Source: Cymodocea nodosa | Taxonomy: Eukaryota; Streptophyta; Magnoliopsida; Alismatales; Cymodoceaceae | DNA length: 64,000 nucleotides | NCBI GenBank assembly: GCA_036874045.1 | Contig: CM072335.1 | Span: 9,444,001 to 9,508,000 of the forward strand | Direction: 5' to 3' | Part shown: in pieces, positions 1 to 11,154 of the stretch | Position numbering within the stretch: position 1 is the first letter of the stretch | Layout: each line of letters begins with the position of its first letter | Translations under genes and position numbers: made by a program | Notes under the pieces: model-generated | Databases searched by the model: none | What the model was told of the DNA's origin: nothing | Seen by the model: the letters and a program-made list of their open reading frames with translations, nothing else

Positions 1-265
1 TTATAATGTTGGTTGATATCGAAAGGGTTGTATTCTATTACTAAAATTTTGTAACATCTTAACTTACGACAATTAGAATACCATGAAATGAGAAATGTTT
101 AATATCCGTTGTGTCGTGATGTTATTTTAAGAGAGTTGTAATCATTGCAAATGAGTTGAAATAATTGGATCTTCATTTGCAAACTTTAAATAATCTAATT
201 CAACAACTTTCTAGTGTGAATTATCATAGTTTTCTATCCTTCTGTAATGATGAATTTGATATTGT

Positions 266-385
266 GTGTGCGACCATACCAACACAAAAGCACTAGATCT
301 CATCAAAACTCTAAAGTTAAATGTGTTTGGGTGAGAGTAGTACTAAGATGGGTGACCTCTTGGGAAGTCCTTGTGTTGCACTCCT
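266..385 (+). pseudogene. 5S rRNA-derived block, unit position 1
   Basis: This 120-bp stretch aligns end to end with plant 5S rRNA without gaps. It runs from GTGTGCGACCATACC, where the genuine gene has GGGTGCGATCATACC, to GTTGCACTCCT. The internal promoter region is recognisable: AGTTAAATGTGTTTGG at box A, where 5S has AGTTAAGCGTGCTTGG, then GATGGGTGACCTC leading into box C. Most differences are C-to-T or G-to-A, as expected from decay of methylated cytosines. A run of five T follows directly. It is not a functional 5S gene as judged from these changes; whether it is transcribed is unknown. The identity figure is by eye from memory of the consensus. Confidence 0.92.
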
Positions 386-389
386 TTTT
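385..389 (+). terminator. T run behind the 5S-like block (representative)
   Basis: A run of five T begins at the last base of the 5S-like block, as in genuine plant 5S genes, where RNA polymerase III stops in a T run. The same run follows nearly every full block in the window. It is retained sequence, not proof of transcription. Confidence 0.5.
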
Positions 390-774
390 GCATCATGATA
401 GGATGGTCTTTTTGTAAATCAAACACTCACTAAGAGACGACCCTATTATTGATAATGGTTTCCAAAATTAATGTCATATATTGAGTGACATCATGATCAA
501 AATGTTCCATTATAACGTTGGTTGATATCGAAAGGGTCATATTCTCTTACTAAAATTTTGTAACTTCTTAACTTCCAACAATTAGGGTACCATGAAATGC
601 GAGACGTTTAATATCCGTTGTGTCGTGATGTTTTTTTAAAAGAGTTGTAATCTTTGAAAATGAGTTGAAATAATTGGATCTTCATTGACAAACCTTAAAT
701 AATCTAAGTCAAAAAGTTTCTATTGTCAATAATCATATTGTTCGATCTTTATGTAATGATAAATTTAGAAATAC

Positions 775-894
775 GTGTGCGACCATACCAACACAAAAGC
801 ACTAGATTTCATCAGAACTTCAAAGTTAAATGTGTTTGGGCGAGAGTAGTACAAAGTTGGGTGACCTCTTGGGAAGTCCTTGTGTTGCACTCCT
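775..894 (+). pseudogene. 5S rRNA-derived block, unit position 2
   Basis: It has full 120-bp length, from CGTGTGCGACC to GCACTCCT. Unlike the other blocks it reads GTACAAAGTTGGGTG where they read GTACTAAGATGGGTG, so the intermediate element of the internal promoter is also altered. Confidence 0.9.
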
Positions 895-979
895 TTTTGC
901 ATCATGGTAGGACGTTATTTTTGTAAATCAAATACACAATAAGAGACGACCCTATTATTGATATTGGTTTCCAAAATTA

Positions 980-1000
980 ATGTCATATATAGAATGACAT
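980..1000 (+). other. Spacer inverted repeat, 7-bp stem and 7-bp loop (representative)
   Basis: ATGTCAT and ATGACAT are perfect reverse complements separated by seven bases, starting 205 bp after the start of the 5S-like block. The same element recurs at the same offset through the window, for example at 51450-51470 in the right-hand subfamily. Some units carry one-base changes, as at 471-491. No function is known to me. Confidence 0.7.
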
Positions 1001-1283
1001 CATGATCAAAATGTTCCATTATAACGGTGGTTGATATCGAAAGGGTTGTATTTTATTACTAAAATTTTGTAACATCTTAACTTTCAACAATTAGAGTACC
1101 AGGAAATGAGAAACGTTTAATATCCGTTGTGTCGTGATGTTATTTTAAGAGAGTTGTAATCATTGCATATGAGTTGAAATAATTGGATCTTCATGTACAA
1201 ACTTTAAATAATCTAATTCAACAACTTTCTAGTGTGAATTATCAATGTTTTCGATTTTTATGTAATGATAAATTTAGAAATAT

Positions 1284-1403
1284 GTGTGCGACCATACCAA
1301 CACAAAAGCACTGGATTTCATCATAACTTTAAAGTTAAATGTGTTTGTGCGAGAGTACTACTAAGATGGGTGACCTCTTGGGAAGTCCATGTGTTTCACT
1401 CCT
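1284..1403 (+). pseudogene. 5S rRNA-derived block, unit position 3
   Basis: It has full 120-bp length. It reads GTGCGAGAGTACTACTAAG, an inversion-like AGTACTACT in place of the usual AGTAGTACT, and GTTTCACTCCT at its 3' end. Confidence 0.9.
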
Positions 1404-1792
1404 TTTTGCATCATGGTAGGACGATATTTTTGTAAATCAAATACACACTAAGGGACGACCCTATTATTGATAATGGTTTTCAAAATTAATGTCATATATT
1501 GAATGACATCATGATCAAAATGTTCCATTATAACGGTGGTTTATATCGAAAGGGTTGTATTCTATTACTAAAATTTTGTAACATCTTAACTTACAACAAT
1601 TAGAGTACCAGGAAATGAGAAACGTTTAATATCCGTTGTGTCGTGATGTTATTTTAAGAGAGTTGTAATCATTGCAAATGAGTTGAAATAATTGGATCTT
1701 AATTTACAAACTTTAAATAATCTAATTCAACAACTTTCTAGTGTGAATTGTCATAGTTTTCTATCTTTATGTATTGATGAATTTAATAATGT

Positions 1793-1912
1793 GTGTGCGA
1801 CCATACTAACACAAAAGCACTGGATTTCATTAGAATTTCAAAGTTAAATGTGTTTGGGCGAGAGTAGTACTAAGATGGGTGACCTCTTGGGAAGTCCATG
1901 TGTTGAGCTCCT
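1793..1912 (+). pseudogene. 5S rRNA-derived block, unit position 4
   Basis: It has full 120-bp length, with CCATACTAAC near the 5' end and GTTGAGCTCCT at the 3' end. The GATGGGTGACCTC core is unchanged. Confidence 0.9.
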
Positions 1913-2301
1913 TTTTGCATCATGGTAGGATGGTCTTTTTGTAAATCAAACGCACACTAAGAGACGACCCTATTATTGATAATGGTTTCCAAAATTAATG
2001 TCATATATTGAATGACATCATGATCAAAATGTTCCATTATAACGGTGGTCGATATCGAAAGGGTTGTATTCTATTACTAAAATTTTGTAACATCTTAACT
2101 TACAACAATTAGAGTACCAGGAAATGAGAAACGTTTTATATCCGTTGTGTCGTGATGTTATTTTAAAAGAGTTGTAATCATTGCAAATGAGTAGAAATAA
2201 TTGGATCTTCATTTACAAACTTTGAATAATCTAATTCAACAACTTTCTAGTGTGAATTATCATAGTTTTCTATCATTCTGTAATGATGAATTTAATATTG
2301 T

Positions 2302-2421
2302 GTGTTCGACCATACCAACACAAACGCACTGGATCTCATCAAAACTCCAAAGTTAAATGTGTTTTGGCGAGAGTAGTACTAAGATGGGTGACCTCTTAGG
2401 AAGTCCTTGTGTTGCACTCCT
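2302..2421 (+). pseudogene. 5S rRNA-derived block, unit position 5
   Basis: It has full 120-bp length, starting GTGTTCGACC. It reads TTTTGGCGAG and CTCTTAGGAAG, and has the GATGGGTGACCTC core. Confidence 0.9.
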
Positions 2422-2876
2422 TTTTGCATCATGGTAGGATGGTCTTTTTGTAAATCAAACACACACTAAGAGACGACCCTATTATTGATAATGGTTTCCA
2501 AAATTAATGTCATATATTGAATGACATCATGATCAAAATGTTCCATTATAACGGTAGTTGATAGCGAAAGGGTTGTATTCTATTACTAAAATTTTGTAAC
2601 ATCTTAACTTACGACAATTAGAATACCATGAAATGAGAAACGTTTAATATCCGTTGTGTCGTGATGTTATTTTAAGAGAGTTGTAATCATTGCAAATGAG
2701 TTGAAATAATTGGATCTTCATTTGCAAACTTTAAATAATCTAATTCAACAACTTTCTAGTGTGAATTATCATAGTTTTCTATCCTTCTGTAATGATGAAT
2801 TTGATATTGTGTGTGCGAATTATTGTGTGAATTATCAAAAATTTTGATCTTTCTGTAATGACAAATTTAGAAATGT

Positions 2877-2996
2877 GTGTGCGACCATACCAACACAAAA
2901 ACATTGGATCTCATCAGGACTCCAAAGTTAAATGTGTTTGGGCGAGAGTAGTACTAAGATGGGTGACCTCTTGGGAAGTCCTTGTGTTGCACTCCT
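2877..2996 (+). pseudogene. 5S rRNA-derived block, unit position 6, preceded by a 66-bp duplication
   Basis: It has full 120-bp length. It lies 575 bp after the previous block instead of 509, because the last 66 bp or so of the spacer and the first bases of the block occur twice (about 2745-2817 and 2822-2885). The first of the two ends as an aborted 5S start, GTGTGCGAATTATTG. By eye about 19 of 120 bases differ from the plant consensus, some 14 of them C-to-T or G-to-A. Confidence 0.9.
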
Positions 2997-3385
2997 TTTT
3001 GCATCATGGTAGGATGGTCTTTTTGTAAATCAAACACACACTAAGAGACGACCCTATTATTGATATCAGTTTCCAAAATTAAAGTCAAATGTTGAATGAC
3101 AACATGATCAAAATGTGCCATTATAACGTTGGTTGATATCGAAAGGGTAGTATTCTCTTACTAAAATTTTGTAACATCTTAACTTACAACAAATAGAGTA
3201 CCATGAAATGAGAAACATTTAATATCCGTTGTGTCGTGATGTTTTTTTAAGAGAGTTGTAATCATTGCAAATGAGTTGAAATAAATGGATCTTCATTTAC
3301 AAACTTTAAATAATCTAATTCAACAAGTTTCTAGTGTGAATTATCATACTTTTCGATCTTTCTGTAATGACAAATTTAGAAATGT

Positions 3386-3501
3386 GTGTGCGACCATACC
3401 GACACCAAAGCACGGGATCTCATTAGAAGACCAAAGTTAAATGTGTTTGGGCGAGAGTAGTACTAAGATGGGTGACCTCTTGAGAAGTCTTTGTGTTGCA
3501 A
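3386..3501 (+). pseudogene. 5S rRNA-derived block, unit position 7, 3' clipped
   Basis: The block runs to GTGTTGCA and then jumps straight to ATTCAACAAGTTTCT, the spacer just before the next block. The usual 3' end, the T run and most of the spacer are missing. Confidence 0.88.
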
Positions 3502-3568
3502 TTCAACAAGTTTCTAGAGTGAATTATCATAGTTTTCGATCTTTATGAAATGACAAATTTAGAAATGA

Positions 3569-3604
3569 GTGTGCGACCATACCAACACAAAGGCACTGGC
3601 TCTC
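3569..3604 (+). pseudogene. 5S rRNA-derived fragment, unit position 8
   Basis: Only the first 35 bases or so of the 5S-like block are present. After GGCACTGGCTCTC the sequence jumps to the downstream spacer, TTGGTAGGATGG. Together with the clipped block before it, this marks two deletions now fixed in all copies of the higher-order unit. Confidence 0.85.
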
Positions 3605-3718
3605 TTGGTAGGATGGCCTTTTGTAAATCAAACACTCACTAAGAGACGACCCTATTATTGATAATGGTTTCCAAAATTAATGTCAAGTATTGAATGACAT
3701 CATGATCAAAATGAGCCA

Positions 3719-6700
3719 TTATAATGTTGGTTGATATCGAAAGGGTTGTATTCTATTACTAAAATTTTGTAACATCTTAACTTACGACAATTAGAATACC
3801 ATGAAATGAGAAATGTTTAATATCCGTTGTGTCGTGATGTTATTTTAAGAGAGTTGTAATCATTGCAAATGAGTTGAAATAATTGGATCTTCATTTGCAA
3901 ACTTTAAATAATCTAATTCAACAACTTTCTAGTGTGAATTATCATAGTTTTCTATCCTTCTGTAATGATGAATTTGATATTGTGTGTGCGACCATACCAA
4001 CACAAAAGCACTAGATCTCATCAAAACTCTAAAGTTAAATGTGTTTGGGTGAGAGTAGTACTAAGATGGGTGACCTCTTGGGAAGTCCTTGTGTTGCACT
4101 CCTTTTTGCATCATGATAGGATGGTCTTTTTGTAAATCAAACACTCACTAAGAGACGACCCTATTATTGATAATGGTTTCCAAAATTAATGTCATATATT
4201 GAGTGACATCATGATCAAAATGTTCCATTATAACGTTGGTTGATATCGAAAGGGTCATATTCTCTTACTAAAATTTTGTAACTTCTTAACTTCCAACAAT
4301 TAGGGTACCATGAAATGCGAAACGTTTAATATCCGTTGTGTCGTGATGTTTTTTTAAAAGAGTTGTAATCTTTGAAAATGAGTTGAAATAATTGGATCTT
4401 CATTGACAAACCTTAAATAATCTAAGTCAAAAAGTTTCTATTGTCAATAATCATATTGTTCGATCTTTATGTAATGATAAATTTAGAAATACGTGTGCGA
4501 CCATACCAACACAAAAGCACTAGATTTCATCAGAACTTCAAAGTTAAATGTGTTTGGGCGAGAGTAGTACAAAGTTGGGTGACCTCTTGGGAAGTCCTTG
4601 TGTTGCACTCCTTTTTGCATCATGGTAGGACGTTATTTTTGTAAATCAAATACACAATAAGAGACGACCCTATTATTGATATTGGTTTCCAAAATTAATG
4701 TCATATATAGAATGACATCATGATCAAAATGTTCCATTGTAACGGTGGTTGATATCGAAAGGGTTGTATTTTATTACTAAAATTTTGTAACATCTTAACT
4801 TTCAACAATTAGAGTACCAGGAAATGAGAAACGTTTAATATCCGTTGTGTCGTGATGTTATTTTAAGAGAGTTGTAATCATTGCATATGAGTTGAAATAA
4901 TTGGATCTTCATGTACAAACTTTAAATAATCTAATTCAACAACTTTCTAGTGTGAATTATCAATGTTTTCGATTTTTATGTAATGATAAATTTAGAAATA
5001 TGTGTGCGACCATACCAACACAAAAGCACTGGATTTCATCATAACTTTAAAGTTAAATGTGTTTGTGCGAGAGTACTACTAAGATGGGTGACCTCTTGGG
5101 AAGTCCATGTGTTTCACTCCTTTTTGCATCATGGTAGGACGATATTTTTGTAAATCAAATACACACTAAGGGACGACCCTATTATTGATAATGGTTTTCA
5201 AAATTAATGTCATATATTGAATGACATCATGATCAAAATGTTCCATTATAACGGTGGTTTATATCGAAAGGGTTGTATTCTATTACTAAAATTTTGTAAC
5301 ATCTTAACTTACAACAATTAGAGTACCAGGAAATGAGAAACGTTTAATATCCGTTGTATCGTGATGTTATTTTAAGAGAGTTGTAATCATTGCAAATGAG
5401 TTGAAATAATTGGATCTTAATTTACAAACTTTAAATAATCTAATTCAACAACTTTCTAGTGTGAATTGTCATAGTTTTCTATCTTTATGTATTGATGAAT
5501 TTAATAATGTGTGTGCGACCATACTAACACAAAAGCACTGGATTTCATTAGAATTTCAAAGTTAAATGTGTTTGGGCGAGAGTAGTACTAAGATGGGTGA
5601 CCTCTTGGGAAGTCCATGTGTTGAGCTCCTTTTTGCATCATGGTAGGATGGTCTTTTTGTAAATCAAACGCACACTAAGAGACGACCCTATTATTGATAA
5701 TGGTTTCCAAAATTAATGTCATATATTGAATGACACCATGATCAAAATGTTCCATTATAACGGTGGTCGATATCGAAAGGGTTGTATTCTATTACTAAAA
5801 TTTTGTAACATCTTAACTTACAACAATTAGAGTACCAGGAAATGAGAAACGTTTTATATCCGTTGTGTCGTGATGTTATTTTAAAAGAGTTGTAATCATT
5901 GCAAATGAGTTGAAATAATTGGATCTTCATTTACAAACTTTGAATAATCTAATTCAACAACTTTCTAGTGTGAATTATCATAGTTTTCTATCATTCTGTA
6001 ATGATGAATTTAATATTGTGTGTTCGACCATACCAACACAAACGCATTGGATCTCATCAAAACTCCAAAGTTAAATGTGTTTTGGCGAGAGTAGTACTAA
6101 GATGGGTGACCTCTTAGGAAGTCCTTGTGTTGCACTCCTTTTTGCATCATGGTAGGATGGTCTTTTTGTAAATCAAACACACACTAAGAGACGACCCTAT
6201 TATTGATAATGGTTTCCAAAATTAATGTCATATATTGAATGACATCATGATCAAAATGTTCCATTATAACGGTAGTTGATAGCGAAAGGGTTGTATTCTA
6301 TTACTAAAATTTTGTAACATCTTAACTTACGACAATTAGAATACCATGAAATGAGAAACGTTTAATATCCGTTGTGTCGTGATGTTATTTTAAGAGAGTT
6401 GTAATCATTGCAAATGAGTTGAAATAATTGGATCTTCATTTGCAAACTTTAAATAATCTAATTCAACAACTTTCTAGTGTGAATTATCATAGTTTTCTAT
6501 CCTTCTGTAATGATGAATTTGATATTGTGTGTGCGAATTATTGTGTGAATTATCAAAAATTTTGATCTTTCTGTAATGACAAATTTAGAAATGTGTGTGC
6601 GACCATACCAACACAAAAACATTGGATCTCATCAGGACTCCAAAGTTAAATGTGTTTGGGCGAGAGTAGTACTAAGATGGGTGACCTCTTGGGAAGTCCT

Positions 6701-7436
6701 TGTGTTGCACTCCTTTTTGCATCATGGTAGGATGGTCTTTTTGTAAATCAAACACACACTAAGAGACGACCCTATTATTGATATCAGTTTCCAAAATTAA
6801 AGTCAAATGTTGAATGACAACATGATCAAAATGTGCCATTATAACGTTGGTTGATATCGAAAGGGTAGTATTCTCTTACTAAAATTTTGTAACATCTTAA
6901 CTTACAACAAATAGAGTACCATGAAATGAGAAACATTTAATATCCGTTGTGTCGTGATGTTTTTTTAAGAGAGTTGTAATCATTGCAAATGAGTTGAAAT
7001 AAATGGATCTTCATTTACAAACTTTAAATAATCTAATTCAACAAGTTTCTAGTGTGAATTATCATACTTTTCGATCTTTCTGTAATGACAAATTTAGAAA
7101 TGTGTGTGCGACCATACCGACACCAAAGCACGGGATCTCATTAGAAGACCAAAGTTAAATGTGTTTGGGCGAGAGTAGTACTAAGATGGGTGACCTCTTG
7201 AGAAGTCTTTGTGTTGCAATTCAACAAGTTTCTAGAGTGAATTATCATAGTTTTCGATCTTTATGAAATGACAAATTTAGAAATGAGTGTGCGACCATAC
7301 CAACACAAAGGCACTGGCTCTCTTGGTAGGATGGCCTTTTGTAAATCAAACACTCACTAAGAGACGACCCTATTATTGATAATGGTTTCCAAAATTAATG
7401 TCAAGTATTGAATGACATCATGATCAAAATGAGCCA
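3719..7436 (+). repeat. Higher-order repeat copy 2
   Basis: It is nearly identical to copy 1. It reads GCGAAACG near 4317, a variant otherwise seen only in the partial copy 8. It has private changes near 4739 (TTGTAACGG), 5357 (GTTGTATCGTG) and 5734 (GACACCATG). Confidence 0.93.
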
Positions 7437-10400
7437 TTATAATGTTGGTTGATATCGAAAGGGTTGTATTCTATTACTAAAATTTTGTAACATCTTAACT
7501 TACGACAATTAGAATACCATGAAATGAGAAATGTTTAATATCCGTTGTGTCGTGATGTTATTTTAAGAGAGTTGTAATCATTGCAAATGAGTTGAAATAA
7601 TTGGATCTTCATTTGCAAACTTTAAATAATCTAATTCAACAACTTTCTAGTGTGAATTATCATAGTTTTCTATCCTTCTGTAATGATGAATTTGATATTG
7701 TGTGTGCGACCATACCAACACAAAAGCACTAGATCTCATCAAAACTCTAAAGTTAAATGTGTTTGGGTGAGAGTAGTACTAAGATGGGTGACCTCTTGGG
7801 AAGTCCTTGTGTTGCACTCCTTTTTGCATCATGATAGGATGGTCTTTTTGTAAATCAAACACTCACTAAGAGACGACCCTATTATTGATAATGGTTTCCA
7901 AAATTAATGTCATATATTGAGTGACATCATGATCAAAATGTTCCATTATAACGTTGGTTGATATCGAAAGGGTCATATTCTCTTACTAAAATTTTGTAAC
8001 TTCTTAACTTCCAACAATTAGGGTACCATGAAATGCGAGACGTTTAATATCCGTTGTGTCGTGATGTTTTTTTAAAAGAGTTGTAATCTTTGAAAATGAG
8101 TTGAAATAATTGGATCTTCATTGACAAACCTTAAATAATCTAAGTCAAAAAGTTTCTATTGTCAATAATCATATTGTTCGATCTTTATGTAATGATAAAT
8201 TTAGAAATACGTGTGCGACCATACCAACACAAAAGCACTAGATTTCATCAGAACTTCAAAGTTAAATGTGTTTGGGCGAGAGTAGTACAAAGTTGGGTGA
8301 CCTCTTGGGAAGTCCTTGTGTTGCACTCCTTTTTGCATCATGGTAGGACGTTATTTTTGTAAATCAAATACACAATAAGAGACGACCCTATTATTGATAT
8401 TGGTTTCCAAAATTAATGTCATATATAGAATGACATCATGATCAAAATGTTCCATTATAACGGTGGTTGATATCGAAAGGGTTGTATTTTATTACTAAAA
8501 TTTTGTAACATCTTAACTTTCAACAATTAGAGTACCAGGAAATGAGAAACGTTTAATATCCGTTGTGTCGTGATGTTATTTTAAGAGAGTTGTAATCATT
8601 GCATATGAGTTGAAATAATTGGATCTTCATGTACAAACTTTAAATAATCTAATTCAACAACTTTCTAGTGTGAATTATCAATGTTTTCGATTTTTATGTA
8701 ATGATAAATTTAGAAATATGTGTGCGACCATACCAACACAAAAGCACTGGATTTCATCATAACTTTAAAGTTAAATGTGTTTGTGCGAGAGTACTACTAA
8801 GATGGGTGACCTCTTGGGAAGTCCATGTGTTTCACTCCTTTTTGCATCATGGTAGGACGATATTTTTGTAAATCAAATACACACTAAGGGACGACCCTAT
8901 TATTGATAATGGTTTTCAAAATTAATGTCATATATTGAATGACATCATGATCAAAATGTTCCATTATAACGGTGGTTTATATCGAAAGGGTTGTATTCTA
9001 TTACTAAAATTTTGTAACATCTTAACTTACAACAATTAGAGTACCAGGAAATGAGAAACGTTTAATATCCGTTGTGTCGTGATGTTATTTTAAGAGAGTT
9101 GTAATCATTGCAAATGAGTTGAAATAATTGGATCTTAATTTACAAACTTTAAATAATCTAATTCAACAACTTTCTAGTGTGAATTGTCATAGTTTTCTAT
9201 CTTTATGTATTGATGAATTTAATAATGTGTGTGCGACCATACTAACACAAAAGCACTGGATTTCATTAGAATTTCAAAGTTAAATGTGTTTGGGCGAGAG
9301 TAGTACTAAGATGGGTGACCTCTTGGGAAGTCCATGTGTTGAGCTCCTTTTTGCATCATGGTAGGATGGTCTTTTTGTAAATCAAACGCACACTAAGAGA
9401 CGACCCTATTATTGATAATGGTTTCCAAAATTAATGTCATATATTGAATGACATCATGATCAAAATGTTCCATTATAACGGTGGTCGATATCGAAAGGGT
9501 TGTTTTCTATTACTAAAATTTTGTAACATCTTAACTTACAACAATTAGAGTACCAAGAAATGAGAAACGTTTTATATCCGTTGTGTCGTGATGTTATTTT
9601 AAAAGAGTTGTAATCATTGCAAATGAGTTGAAATAATTGGATCTTCATTTACAAACTTTGAATAATCTAATTCAACAACTTTCTAGTGTGAATTATCATA
9701 GTTTTCTATCATTCTGTAATGATGAATTTAATATTGTGTGTTCGACCATACCAACACAAACGCACTGGATCTCATCAAAACTCCAAAGTTAAATGTGTTT
9801 TGGCGAGAGTAGTACTAAGATGGGTGACCTCTTAGGAAGTCCTTGTGTTGCACTCCTTTTTGCATCATGGTAGGATGGTCTTTTTGTAAATCAAACACAC
9901 ACTAAGAGACGACCCTATTATTGATAATGGTTTCCAAAATTAATGTCATATATTGAATGACATCATGATCAAAATGTTCCATTATAACGGTAGTTGATAG
10001 CGAAAGGGTTGTATTCTATTACTAAAATTTTGTAACATCTTAACTTACGACAATTAGAATACCATGAAATGAGAAACGTTTAATATCCGTTGTGTCGTGA
10101 TGTTATTTTAAGAGAGTTGTAATCATTGCAAATGAGTTGAAATAATTGGATCTTCATTTGCAAACTTTAAATAATCTAATTCAACAACTTTCTAGTGTGA
10201 ATTATCATAGTTTTCTATCCTTCTGTAATGATGAATTTGATATTGTGTGTGCGAATTATTGTGTGAATTATCAAAAATTTTGATCTTTCTGTAATGACAA
10301 ATTTAGAAATGTGTGTGCGACCATACCAACACAAAAACATTGGATCTCATCAGGACTCCAAAGTTAAATGTGTTTGGGCGAGAGTAGTACTAAGATGGGT

Positions 10401-11154
10401 GACCTCTTGGGAAGTCCTTGTGTTGCACTCCTTTTTGCATCATGGTAGGATGGTCTTTTTGTAAATCAAACACACACTAAGAGACGACCCTATTATTGAT
10501 ATCAGTTTCCAAAATTAAAGTCAAATGTTGAATGACAACATGATCAAAATGTGCCATTATAACGTTGGTTGATATCGAAAGGGTAGTATTCTCTTACTAA
10601 AATTTTGTAACATCTTAACTTACAACAAATAGAGTACCATGAAATGAGAAACATTTAATATCCGTTGTGTCGTGATGTTTTTTTAAGAGAGTTGTAATCA
10701 TTGCAAATGAGTTGAAATAAATGGATCTTCATTTACAAACTTTAAATAATCTAATTCAACAAGTTTCTAGTGTGAATTATCATACTTTTCGATCTTTCTG
10801 TAATGACAAATTTAGAAATGTGTGTGCGACCATACCGACACCAAAGCACGGGATCTCATTAGAAGACCAAAGTTAAATGTGTTTGGGCGAGAGTAGTACT
10901 AAGATGGGTGACCTCTTGAGAAGTCTTTGTGTTGCAATTCAACAAGTTTCTAGAGTGAATTATCATAGTTTTCGATCTTTATGAAATGACAAATTTAGAA
11001 ATGAGTGTGCGACCATACCAACACAAAGGCACTGGCTCTCTTGGTAGGATGGCCTTTTGTAAATCAAACACTCACTAAGAGACGACCCTATTATTGATAA
11101 TGGTTTCCAAAATTAATGTCAAGTATTGAATGACATCATGATCAAAATGAGCCA
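7437..11154 (+). repeat. Higher-order repeat copy 3
   Basis: It is nearly identical to its neighbours. It shares two changes with copy 4 only: TTGTTTTCTATT near 9501 and CCAAGAAATG near 9553. The shared pair suggests that copies 3 and 4 arose from one parent unit or were converted together. Confidence 0.93.

Larger units (their letters stand above)
1..3718 (+). repeat. Higher-order repeat copy 1
   Basis: This is the reference copy for the unit. 5S-like blocks start at 266, 775, 1284, 1793, 2302, 2877, 3386 (clipped) and 3569 (fragment). It carries a private base change in the GAGTAGAAAT stretch near 2191, where the other copies read GAGTTGAAAT. The phase is arbitrary, because the window starts inside the array. 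Confidence 0.93.

Noticed and set aside
266-385. Working 5S rRNA genes
   Set aside because: Every block inspected carries many changes, including in box A and paired regions of the RNA, so none can be called a functional 5S gene.
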